Shown: one piece after another, positions 13,032 to 22,780 of the stretch | How the letters are laid out: every line of letters begins with the position of its first letter | How positions within the stretch are numbered: the first letter of the stretch is position 1 | NCBI GenBank assembly: GCA_033297075.1 | Contig: MU858202.1 | Span: 1 to 64,000 of the forward strand | DNA length: 64,000 nt | Direction of reading: 5' to 3' | Origin: Rhypophila decipiens | Lineage: Eukaryota > Ascomycota > Sordariomycetes > Sordariales > Naviculisporaceae | Position numbers and translations under genes: made by a program | Notes under the pieces: generated by a model | What the model saw: the letters and a program-made list of their open reading frames with translations, nothing else | What the model was told of the DNA's origin: nothing | The model's database searches: none

Positions 13032-13694
13032 CTAGTTCTCTTTTGTCTTTTTACTCCGAACAACAAAGTACCGGCCTGCCTTTTCCGAGGCCGTAGCGAG
13101 GACATCCCAGTCTTCTTTCTCGCTGGCAACAGCTCCTTCCGAAACAGAAGATACAGAAGTCCTCTTCCTCCTGGGCCGTTTACAATGTCCAAAGCTTTCT
13201 TCTTCAGAGAGCGCCTGGGAGAGGGTCTCCAACGTTATGGTTGATTCTCGCACTCCCGGGGCGGACTCGTCGCGAATGGCCGAGAGAGGCGCTACCCCGG
13301 TTGTGTCGACCTTCTGAATCTCCTTGACGAAGAGGAGCTGGGATTGGAGGGTTGAGATTATTTTTTGGAGTTCGGCTGGGGAGGAGGGCGTTGGGAGGGC
13401 GGATAGTCGGAGGAGGTGGCTTATTTGGCCGTGTGATATTTGCGGTTGGTCTTTCTCATGTTGGGGGTCGCTGGGAGATGAAGAAGAAAGGAGGGATCGG
13501 ATTGACCATGTTGGTTTTGAGAGGAGGGCGGTTGGGTCGATTTTTGGTTCGCCTGATGGTGAGGTTGCTGAGGGAGCTGGTGAGGTTGTTGATTTTGAGA
13601 AGTAGGTTTGGCGTTGGATATGGGCATATTGGGCATGGAGTGTCTTTTGCCGCGCGATGCGCAGGCAGTTTCTGCAGATTGAAGGTGAACTCAT
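13032..13694 (-). CDS. mitochondrial glutamyl-tRNA(Gln) amidotransferase GatC/Gta3-type subunit
   Basis: Single exon, 220 residues. The open frame extends seven codons upstream, but only through a non-ATG codon; the first real ATG is at 13694. The subunit belongs to the mitochondrial complex that converts Glu-tRNA(Gln) to Gln-tRNA(Gln), where GatC-like proteins stabilise the A and B subunits. The N-terminus (MSSPSICRNCLRIARQKTL) is basic, hydroxylated and poor in acids, as expected of a mitochondrial presequence. After it comes the Gta3/GatC-like core: TWSIRSLL, then ISHLLRLSALP, a helix ELQKIISTLQSQLLFVKEIQ, and VDTTGVAPLSAIRDE. The tail GHCKRPRRKR ... WDVLATASEKAGRYFVVRS matches the fungal version of the family as I recall it. 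Confidence 0.85.
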   Translation of the reverse strand: MSSPSICRNCLRIARQKTLHAQYAHIQRQTYFSKSTTSPAPSATSPSGEPKIDPTALLSKPTWSIRSLLSSSSPSDPQHEKDQPQISHGQISHLLRLSALPTPSSPAELQKIISTLQSQLLFVKEIQKVDTTGVAPLSAIRDESAPGVRESTITLETLSQALSEEESFGHCKRPRRKRTSVSSVSEGAVASEKEDWDVLATASEKAGRYFVVRSKKTKEN

Positions 13695-14110
13695 TTTCGT
13701 GAATGTAAGCAGCAAATTCTAGTGTATGCCGAATTTTTGTTGACTTCGTTGTTGGATGAATGGTTGTACATAAACGCAGAGTGGTAATGATACTGTCTGG
13801 TACGTACGGATATGCGGTAGATGCCAAGGTTTATTCTGTGGTAGCTCTTTGGCCTTTGTCACACCAAGCCTCAGCTGAGTGGCGCCGCTGCATCATAGCT
13901 CCCCCCCGAGGCTGCGTGGCCCCCGCTCCTTCAGCTCACTACCCCGTAACGATTGCCTGTCCTCTCTGACACTTGCCCCACGCCGTTAAGATCCATTCCA
14001 GCAACAACCTCGAAACGTGTAGCTCACTTCTACAGGTGCTCGTTATACTCGACCAACTTATCCGACATATCGCCCACGAATCTAACAAAGACCCCCCAAA
14101 TACCGAAACC
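13695..14110. other. divergent promoter between Gta3-like gene and SEC17
   Basis: This 416-bp bidirectional promoter serves the two flanking genes. The last ~130 bases before SEC17 are AC-rich and pyrimidine-biased. No specific regulatory motif was recognised. Confidence 0.45.
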
Positions 14111-15203
14111 ATGGCCGAGGATCCGCGCGCTCTTATTCAGAAGGTTCGCTAGCTTCCCTGCTTCAGCCTGCCCCTCTTCATCGCATTGCTGATAACCCGG
14201 GTGCACAGGCAGAGAAGCTTCGCGCTTCCACCGGTGGATTTAGCTTCTTCAGCAGAAAAGAAGACAAGTTGCAGGATGCTGTCGAGCTTTACGTACAAGC
14301 GGCCAACGCATTCAGGTTGCAGAAGAACTGTGAGACAGCATACAACCTCATCATCCGCCATAGTGGTTGCGCTGGTATCCATCATGGTTGGCTAATATTG
14401 AAAACACAGACAAAGAGGCAGGAAAGACGTTCGAGCTCGCAGCCAAGATCAATAAGAACGACTTGAAGGAGCTTGACGATGCTGCCGACAACATGCTCCA
14501 GGCCTTCAAGGCTTACAGGAAAGACAGCCCCGAAGATGCGGTTCGCTGCCTCCAAGCCGCGATAAATCAGTACACGAGTAAAGGCAATTACAGGAGGGCT
14601 GCGTCGCATATGGAGAATATGGGAGAGGTATACGAGAATGAGATCGGGGACAGGAAGCGGGCGCTGGACGCCTACGAGGAGGCTGCTGGTTGGTACGAGG
14701 ATGATAATGCGCCGGCGTAAGTGACACCAGTTTCGGTTGATGAGCGGATTACCAGTGATGCGCCGAACTAACACTCGTCGGATTTTAGCCTCGCCAACAA
14801 GCTGTGGCTCAAGGTGGCCGACATCGCTGCCCTCGAGAAGGACTACTACAGAGCGATCCAGAAGTTTGAAAAGGTTGCGGATTCATCACTGAACAACAAC
14901 CTGATGAAGTACTCGGTCAAGGACTACTACCTCAAGGCCGGTCTCTGCATTCTGGCCACCAAGGATCTCGTCACCACCAGGCGTAACATCGACAAGTACA
15001 GAGAGAAGGACCCGTCGTTCTCGACCCAGCGCGAGTGCCAGTTCCTCATCGACCTGGTCGAAGCCGTGGAGGCTGGCGAGCAAGAAATTTTCCAGGAGAA
15101 GGTGGCGGCTTATAGACGTGCGGGCAACTTTGATCAGTGGAAGTCGGCCATCGTCAGTGAGATTGGGAACCAGATCGAGGAGGCTGACAATGAGTTTGCT
15201 TAA
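14111..15203 (+). CDS. SEC17: Sec17/alpha-SNAP, cofactor of NSF in SNARE disassembly
   Basis: Four exons (14111-14143, 14209-14329, 14410-14716, 14789-15203) give 291 residues, almost the same as yeast Sec17 (292). Alpha-SNAP binds cis-SNARE complexes and recruits the Sec18/NSF ATPase to take them apart after fusion. The first exon encodes only MAEDPRALIQK; the next begins AEKLRASTGGFSFFSRKEDK, the loop family members use to touch membranes. The rest is the TPR-like helical array: YKEAGKTFELAAKI, NMLQAFKAYRK, YRRAASHMENMGEVYE and DYYRAIQKFEKVAD. The acidic end ...IVSEIGNQIEEADNEFA corresponds to the C-terminus that stimulates NSF. The tiny first exon makes the start easy to miss. The partner SNARE Vti1 happens to lie 5 kb away. 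Confidence 0.95.
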
Positions 15204-15645
15204 GATGTCTCTGTTCTGTGAGGTGCGTGGCGTGCAGTACTCATGGGTCAGATATACTTGGAATGATTGGCGTTTTTCTTGGACTTGAGACTTTGCTTGT
15301 CTTTATTCTATCTATTGATCGATAATACTGGATTGTTTTAGACAGAGGACCTGACTTTGGGTCTTGATGGTTGGATGGATTTCCCTGGGCAATTCGGATG
15401 CCACTTGTAACCCTGATGGATGCCCCGCCCAAATGCCGTTCATACCCCACAACCCTTATCGTTAGCGTTAAGGTTTACGGATAACACCGTTACCCCCAGA
15501 GTGGTAAACCGTAAACCCCACCAAGCTATCAGTTACGATAAGAAATTTCTCCGTTTTTTTTTTTGTGCTGCCATGAAGTCAAGACTGCGCCGAGGTGAAT
15601 GTGTCTGTGACTGACCAAGATTCTAGGATAATTCATACCCCCAAA
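15204..15645. other. intergenic region SEC17-RRP12
   Basis: A 442-bp stretch with the SEC17 3' UTR and the RRP12 promoter. It includes a T-rich run near 15554-15564 and repeated GGTAAACCGTAAAC/GGTTTACGG words near 15470-15515. No gene was seen. Confidence 0.45.
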
Positions 15646-18600
15646 ATGGCCTCAGTATCTCTCCAGGAGAGACTGGACCGGATCCGGAATCCAAATCTCC
15701 AAAACCAGAAACAAGTAAGTAACTATCCCATGGTCCAGGCCAAGAACGACGAGCGAACGACTGACCTCGAATTTGCGAAAAACTGTAGACCGTCAGTGTC
15801 CTTGAGGGCGTTGAGTCTGCGTTCAAGGAGCGCAACACCGAAGCAACACCGACCGCATATTTCGCCTCTCTTCTCAGTTTGCTCGACAATAAAAGCCTAG
15901 CACAATCAGTCGTGTACCCAGTCGTGTACCTGCTCGACATCGTCACCCCCTTTGCGCCAGAAGCCATTCTTCGAGCCAAGTTCACCCAGATCCTCACACG
16001 TCTCGCCCCGGTATTATCACAGCCCGATGCCGATGCTCCGTTGATTAAGGCATCAATAGGATGCCTGGAAAGCCTGCTTCTTGCCCAAGATGCTGCGGCT
16101 TGGGAAATGAGCACGGCCCAGATTGGCCCCCGGCGGGCAGTCGGCGGGCTCCTTAGCCTCACACTCGATCACCGGCCCAAAGTCCGCAAGAGGGCCTTGG
16201 ATGCACTCAAAAACATCTTGAAGAATCCTCCCCCGAGCCCCTCACTCGACCACCCTGCAGCAGCCATGTGCGCTGAGACGGCTATGCAGAGCCTGAAGGT
16301 CCTGGCCGAGAAGACCGCCCAGGAGAAGAAGGAGAGGAAGTCGGCCGTGGCCACCAACGACCCTGAGCTGATCCATGCACTTCAGCTCGTCAAGGCGATC
16401 GCCTTTGCAAGCGGCGGGTGGCCCAGCAAGAAGATCGAGAGCTTGTGCGAGCTGCTTCTGGGCATTGCACGGTCCGGCAACGAACACATGAGCATGGCTG
16501 TCTTTGATGTTTTCGAGATGATGTTTGAGGGAATGGCAGATGAGGTGGCTTCCGCTAAGCTTCCGCGTGTGCTGGAGATCATCCGAGAACTGCGCCCTGC
16601 CCCGAACGATACCCAACTTCTGCCCCCTTGGATTGCTATCCTTTCAAGAGCGTATGATGTCTCTGCACAGGTCACTCCAGACGAGACCTTCCAGGAGTTG
16701 GTGGAGCCTTTTACGATGGTTGCTGGGTATCTCGAATCCCAATCAAAGAACATCCGAATATCTGCATCCGAGTGTTTAGTTTCGTTCATGGCGAATTGCA
16801 TCCCGAATCAAGTTATTGTGGATCCCTCAATCTTCGATGAGAAGGTCATACAAAAATTGGTCAATGTGGCGGAGGGTCTTTTGACTGTGAAGTTTCAGGT
16901 GGCCTGGATGGAGAGCTTCAATGTCATAGGTGCCATGTTTGACGCTCTACGTTGGAGAGCGAACCCATATCTCCTGGCCGTGACGAAAAATATCGGCGAG
17001 ATGCGCGGTAACGACTCTTTTGCTGGCAAGCAGGAAGCCGACGAGGTGCTTGGTAAAGCGATTCGGGCAATGGGCCCAGAAGCAGTCTTGTCTGTCCTCC
17101 CTCTCAACTTGGCTAAGCCAGCCAAGGGCCAGCCAGGCAGAGCGTGGATGCTTCCTTTGCTTCGCGATTATGTTGCAAACACCAATCTCTCCCACTTCAG
17201 GTCCGAATTGGTCCCTCTGAGTCAGGCCATGTTCCAACGGGTGCTCGAGCATGGCGACGCAGAGAAGACCATGGAGATTAAGATTTACGAGACAGTTGTC
17301 CATCAAATTTGGTCCATTCTTCCGGGTTACTGCGACCTGCCGCTGGACCTCACGGAAGCCTTCGACCAGGAATTTGCCGAGATGCTTACCAACCTACTCT
17401 ATGGGCAAGTGGATCTACGCCTTGACATCTGCCGTGCTTTGAAGACGGTAGTCGAATCCAACCAGGCTATTGCTTCCCTAGCGGAGGATGATGAGCTAGT
17501 TCAGCATAGCAGAGTGACCCAGGAGATGGCGAAAAAGAACCTGGAATATTTGGGCGTTAGTTTCGCTGCCGAATTCCTTGCGGTTCTCTTCAACGTTTAC
17601 AGCACCACTTTGCCCCAGAAACGTGGCCCTGTCTTGCAGACCATCAACGCCTACCTTAGTATAATTCCCCCAGCTCGTCTCACCGAAACATTCAACCTTG
17701 TCTGCGAGAAACTTGCGGCCGCGCTCCAAGAAGTCCCAGACAAGGAACAAAAAGCCAAGAAGCAGCAAAAGGGGGGCGAGCAGATCCCATCTACCGCCCA
17801 TACCCTGATGGATCTTGTGGTCACCATGTCAATCTACCTTCCACGTGAGAGCTTCGAGGCTCTCTTCAAGATCGCCTCGGTCGTGATTGTCCGAGACGAT
17901 GACCCCCAGCTCCAGAAGAAGGCTTACAAGATGATTCCGAGAATGGCAGATTCCGACATCGGCAAAGCCGCGCTCGTGGAGAGGTCTGCAGAGCTCCAAG
18001 CCTTCCTCCTGTCTAGTGCCGACAAGGTCTCGGCTCCTGCAAGGCGGGAGCGTCTGGCGGCCATTGGTGCTCTGCTTCCTTTGCTACCAAAAGATTCCCT
18101 TCATTTCATCCCTGCTATTCTCTCCGAGGTTGTCATCAGCTGCAAGGAGAACAACGAGAAGGCTCGCACGACTGCGTTTGACGTGCTTGTTCTCATGGGC
18201 CACATCATGGAGTCCGCCGGGGGTGCCATGATTGACAACTCCAAGGTTCCGCATATGCCTGCAGATGCCCCCAAGGCAGCGGCTTCCATTGAGGAGTACA
18301 TCACGATGGTCAGCGCCGGTCTTGCTGGAAGCACGCCTCACATGATTTCAGCTTCTATCACGGCAATCACCCGTGTTCTGTACGAGTTCCGCGAGTCCCT
18401 CAAGCAGGAGACTCTGGCGGATCTCGTGCAAACGATGGACCTGTTCCTCACCTCCAACAACCGTGAGATCGTCAAGAGTGTGCTCGGCTTTGTCAAGGTG
18501 TGCGTCATCAGCCTGCCAACAGAGCTGATGCTCCCGCGTCTGGAGTCTCTGATCCCGAACATCATGGTCTGGAGTCACGAACACAAGGGCCACTTCCGGG

Positions 18601-19490
18601 CCAAGGTGAAGCACATCATCGAGCGGATGCTGCGCAGGTTCGGCTTTGAGATTGTAACCAAGTACTGCCCTGAGGACGACAAGAAACTCATCGCCAACAT
18701 CCGCAAGACGAAGGAGAGGAGCAAGAGAAAGAAGGAAGCAGCCAAGGGTGGAGATGGCGACGGTGATGAGGAAGAGACTGGCGGCAAGCGGGCTGGTCGT
18801 TTTGAGAGCGAATATGATCAGGCATTGTACAGCAGCGCGGATGAGTCCGAGCACTCGGACGATTCTGACAGCGAGATGGTTGGAAAGAAGGCGCCGAGGA
18901 AGGGCGCTCAGCAAAAGGGAGGCAATGCCTACATCTTGGAGGATGAGGACGAGCCTCTTGATTTGCTTGATCGCAACGCGCTGGCTAATATTTCGTCTAC
19001 CAAGCCCACCAAGGCGAAGCGCCCGGTCAAGACCAAGGCCAAGACGGACTTGGATGGCAAGCTTATTCTTGGGCAGGATGATGATGAGGGCGCGATGGAG
19101 ATTGATGATGCCCCGAGCAAGGAGGAGAGTGGTGTCGGCGCCTACGTGGCTGCCCTCAGGGGCAAGGACGTGCCGAGACGAGGTCTCCGTGGAAAGCTCA
19201 AGTGGAATAACAGCCGCAAGGGGAACGATGATGATGACGACGAGGAGGATGGCGGGGAGGGTATGGAGATTGATGATGCTGACGCGAAAGCTATCAAGGC
19301 CAAGGTGAACGGTGGCAGGGGCCGTGGTGGTGGTGACCGTCGGGGCGGTGGAAGGGGTGGTGGTAGAGGCGGGAGAGGTGGGCGAGGAGGTAGAGGGGGG
19401 ATCAATCCGGGACGGAGGGCTCTGGGCGAAGGTAGGAGGCAAGGGCCGACCATGCAGGGGAGGGTTGGCAAATCCCGGGGCAGGGCGTAG
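15646..19490 (+). CDS. RRP12: Rrp12, HEAT-repeat pre-ribosome export and processing factor
   Basis: Exon 1 (15646-15714) encodes 23 residues and exon 2 (15789-19490) the rest, 1256 residues in total. Rrp12 works with the nuclear export machinery and late rRNA processing of both ribosomal subunits in the nucleus and nucleolus. The N-terminus matches the family (NQKQTVSVLEGVESAFKERN, then PTAYFASLLSLL), and HEAT-type helices fill most of the chain, with the NUC173 domain in the first half. The C-terminal quarter is disordered: KERSKRKKEAAKGG from about residue 993, acidic blocks with predicted kinase sites (SSADESEHSDDSDSE), and a Lys/Asp run. It ends in about 58 residues of Gly/Arg repeats (RGGGRGGRGG type, about 1198-1256). 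A long antisense frame over this tail is composition-driven and not a gene. Confidence 0.93.
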
Positions 19491-20087
19491 AGGAGTGAGT
19501 AACAACAACATGAGAATGTGGTTATGATCTTGTTCGCTTCCGTCTGTCTGTCTCATCTTGAAAATAGACCTGCTGTTTGTTTGCTTGTTTCTTTATTTGT
19601 TGGGCATTTCGGGAGTTCTATGGTGGTTAAAAAGTAGTTTATACCGATAACGTCGATTCTTCTACAGAGTACTTTGAGGCCCATAGGACATGGACAAGAT
19701 AAGCCCAAGTGAGCATGATGCATTCTTGGTGTATACCGGACGAAGTATTATTGGGGTGCTATACTGCTCGCCAACATCCATAACTAAACCCTTCGCTATC
19801 TCCTCGCATGCGGTAGTTAATGACATACAAACATAAGTATCATAAAGGTAGTTTACATGTCTTGACGCACGCCTTCGCGTCCAGGCCAGGCAAAACAAGA
19901 CGGGGGCAAAAAGGTGCCTGGACAATCAATCATACCATCTAAAACAACCAAACGCCTTCATAAAGACCGGATTGAAAATGAATGGGTAGACAAAAGAAAT
20001 GAGATAGACAAGATACTACTGTATGCAGCACCACTCCTCCTATACGAAACAAGCATACCCCATGAGTGACGAACGAAACCTGCTTCT
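19491..20087. other. convergent 3' region RRP12-VTI1
   Basis: A 597-bp region between converging genes. A short AT-rich segment at 19575-19660 fits 3' UTR and polyadenylation sequence. Nothing else was recognised. Confidence 0.45.
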
Positions 20088-20869
20088 TCATCTAAACTTG
20101 CTGAAAATGACAGCGATAATAAGCAACACCAGAATCGTAATGATGGCGATGGTAATTAGCCGATTGGTAGCCATCCTAGTAGTTTTCGTACAACAACAGT
20201 TAGCAAGAAAGTCGAATTTGCAGGGGAAAAGGCAGGAGGAGCACAGTACCTACGGGCCATGCCCTTTAACGTCTTGACGCTACGATCCACATAACCCTCG
20301 CTCTCCTGCATCACCATGGTAGTATGCTCGATCCTCGAGCGCTGCGTGTGCAATTCAGCAAGCGTACTCGCGCCAATCGCCTCCGTCTCGTTAGCCAGCG
20401 CCTGAGACGCCCTCAGCCGCTGGGTGCTCCTGTCTAACCTATCCGTGCCGGAGAGCAGCTGCTGTCTCTGCTCGAGCTGCGCATCCGACAGTCCCCGCTC
20501 AGCATCGCTCGGGTTGTCCGAATACCGCCCCCCCCCTCCGAATTTTGATTTCTGGGCGTCGGATACGAGGGCCTTGAGCTTGCGCTTGTAGTTGTCTATG
20601 TCGGTGGCAAAGTTGCGCAGGCGCTGGTTCACACGCGGCCGGGCGTCGGAGGGTATGTTTTGCTTCTCGAGCTGCATCTGGTCAAGGAGTTCCGAGGCTT
20701 CCTCGAGGGCGCGCTCGGCGGCGGAGAGGGCTGCTTTTCGGGGCTCGCCGTGGAGTTCGGGGATCTGGTCCAGCTTGCTGACTAGGTCTGCTTGCACGAG
20801 CTTGTACTCTGCTTCGTAGGAGCTGAAGAGCTCGCCTCCTGCTTCGGTGTCGAGGGGGTTGTGGGCCAT
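20088..20869 (-). CDS. VTI1: Vti1, Qb-SNARE of Golgi, endosome and vacuole fusion
   Basis: Exons 20869-20250 and 20175-20088 (minus) encode 235 residues; yeast Vti1 has 217. Vti1 pairs with several syntaxins in retrograde Golgi, endosomal and vacuolar fusion. The N-terminal three-helix domain starts FSSYEAEYKLVQADL and includes EASELLDQMQLEKQNIP. A glycine patch (SKFGGGGRYSD) links to the SNARE helix, RLDRSTQRLRASQALANETE through LAELHTQRSRIEHT, with the zero-layer Gln in the HTQ element. The last exon supplies the end MATNRLITIAIITILVLLII, a single tail-anchor membrane segment, followed by the short lumenal IAVIFSKFR. The intron falls exactly between the SNARE motif (GMARR) and the anchor. 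Confidence 0.95.
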
Positions 20870-22076
20870 TTTGGCGGTGATGCGAGACGGGACGAGATGG
20901 GACTGGTTAGGTCTTTCTTGTTGTGGAGTTTTGGTGCTGGTAGTTATTATAGATACTCTTGTTTATTGAGGCGTGTATGCGATTACGTTGGATGGTTCGT
21001 TTCTTATGGGAGTTTGCTGCATCAGAGAAGCAGTTCGGATGTTCGGTGGTGGTGATTGATTGCGTTATGAGGCTGGTTTGAATCTTGGCTGGCTGGTCAC
21101 TGTGCTTGGCCTCTGACGACGACTCGGCGCTGGAAACGACCGGTGCCTGGGCCACGGGCAGTTGCTTTCAGCGCTGGGTTCAACGTGTCGAGCCGGGCTG
21201 CGGGGCTTTTTGTCATCCAGACAGATTCCAGCCACTTGTTCATGCAGGCGGGCACGTGCGCCACAGATCTGGGGCCCCACATCATTCCCCGTATTTAAAT
21301 GTCGAAAGATCTGGATTTTCTTCCCATTCTTCTCTTCTTTTTTCATCAATATGAAAGTTGACCCCCGGGGACGCAGAATTTAGGCTCGATGCACCCAGGA
21401 CACCTCACGGTGGCTCTGATAATGGGCATCAAGTTGTATTAACCGGGCAGAACGAAAAGGCGCCACTAAGAATTGCTACTAGCTTCAAAGCCATGAGTGT
21501 GCGATCCCGTTAGGCCTCGACAATCCGATCCATGAATGTGTGGAATTTTTTTTTAGCATGATGTGTAGCATAGGATCCGACATTTGTCTGTCCTTCGTTT
21601 TGGTTATGACAGTTGTACCTGAGTATGTCCTTGTGGGTTACGTGGACATGGCTTGTTCAGGATGCGTGTATGTTCCTGTGACTCAAGTTGTTCGCAAAGA
21701 TCTTGTGTCCTGACCAAGGGGCATGTGAACTGATCACGAGTACGGATAACGGAAGTCCTTCAGAGGCAGCGATGTTTGCGAAATCCTTTCTCGCCTACGG
21801 CCAAAGAGGTCTGTCTGTTAAAATGGAGGAGAGGTACTCCGTAGGTGGAAATGAATATGTTTCCATATCTAAACCAAATGTCATCTCTCCCCACAACCCA
21901 GAAGGAGGTCAAAGACTCCTTCCTCTGATCGGAAAGAAGAAATGACGAAACCTCTCTCTCTCTAATTGGCAACACAAACAAGAGGAAACAAAACCCAGGA
22001 AGAAATGACCGACTGAAATTTAAGGAAGTGAAAAAAAAAAGATAATTTCATCATCAAAAAAGAACCAAAAGATAAT
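20870..22076. other. intergenic region upstream of VTI1
   Basis: This 1.2-kb region holds the VTI1 promoter. Frames at about 21,085-21,354 and 21,688-21,945 have no family resemblance. A CT-rich stretch and A-runs at 22031-22068 precede the tRNA and probably terminate it on the minus strand. Confidence 0.45.
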
Positions 22077-22179
22077 CGTCACCTGCAGGATTCGAACCTA
22101 CGCTCCCGAAGGAACTGCCTAACATACTAGCTCGGGAGGAATTAGCAGGGCAGCGCGTTAACCACTCCGCCAAAGTGAC
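22077..22179 (-). tRNA. tRNA-Ser(GCT) with an intron
   Basis: Read on the minus strand from 22179, the sequence folds as a type II tRNA. The acceptor is GTCACTT paired with AGGTGAC, with G as discriminator. The D arm is GCG...CGC, the anticodon stem CTGCC/GGCAG, a short variable arm (TCC..GGA) follows, and the T arm is GTAGG-TTCGAAT-CCTGC. The anticodon is GCT (22146-22144), reading serine AGC/AGU codons. A 22-nt intron (22142-22121) sits at the canonical site one base 3' of the anticodon, so the mature RNA is 81 nt. The internal A box (TGGCGGAGTGG) and B box (GGTTCGAATCC) are intact. Confidence 0.95.
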
Positions 22180-22780
22180 TTTGCCAGGGGTGACTGTCAA
22201 TTGTTGCATGGCTAACACGACCTGGCAGATCATGTACCAAGGATGTGGGGCAATTTCTTGTCTAATACAGCCATCAACATCGGCCCTCCTGTCTTCTGTA
22301 CATGAAAAGTCGTACCGTTCTTTTGCTTTTATTATTGCGAAAGGTGTATTTGATTCTATTGTATTGTTTTTTTCTATCTCCTTGTTCATCTCGTTATGTA
22401 TGCAAAGCTGGTATGGAGTATGGTGGTCGTGCCCCTCGGTGGTCGTAAAGCCTACCTTTCGAAGAAGCCGTTGTAAACCATATGAAAAATGTTTCCTACC
22501 GGCGTGCTGGTATGAAAAGATGCATGTTTCTTAACCCCTGTGATTCGAGAGATCAGATATGACAGAGGAAGACAAGTAGGTAGGCCATGCAACCATAATA
22601 TTACTTCGAATACCATACTTAATTGACCGTTCTGATTTGATCATTTCGTAACCTACAACAAAAGCGTTCCCGTATTCCATACAACCACACCGCTCGTCTT
22701 AAAACTGTAGTCCACAACATCTATCTATCTGCCCAGCCATGGTATCCCCATGGTCAATCCCCGCCACCCCTGGTAGTAAC
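22180..22780. other. intergenic region between tRNA-Ser and RAV1 3' end
   Basis: A 600-bp stretch, T-rich around 22310-22390. It carries the upstream flank of the tRNA and the 3' UTR of RAV1. No gene was seen. Confidence 0.45.

Noticed and set aside
18348..19556. 402-codon minus-strand frame opposite the RRP12 3' end
   Set aside because: It mirrors the Gly/Arg- and Asp/Lys-rich coding repeats of RRP12 and has no independent family signature or promoter.
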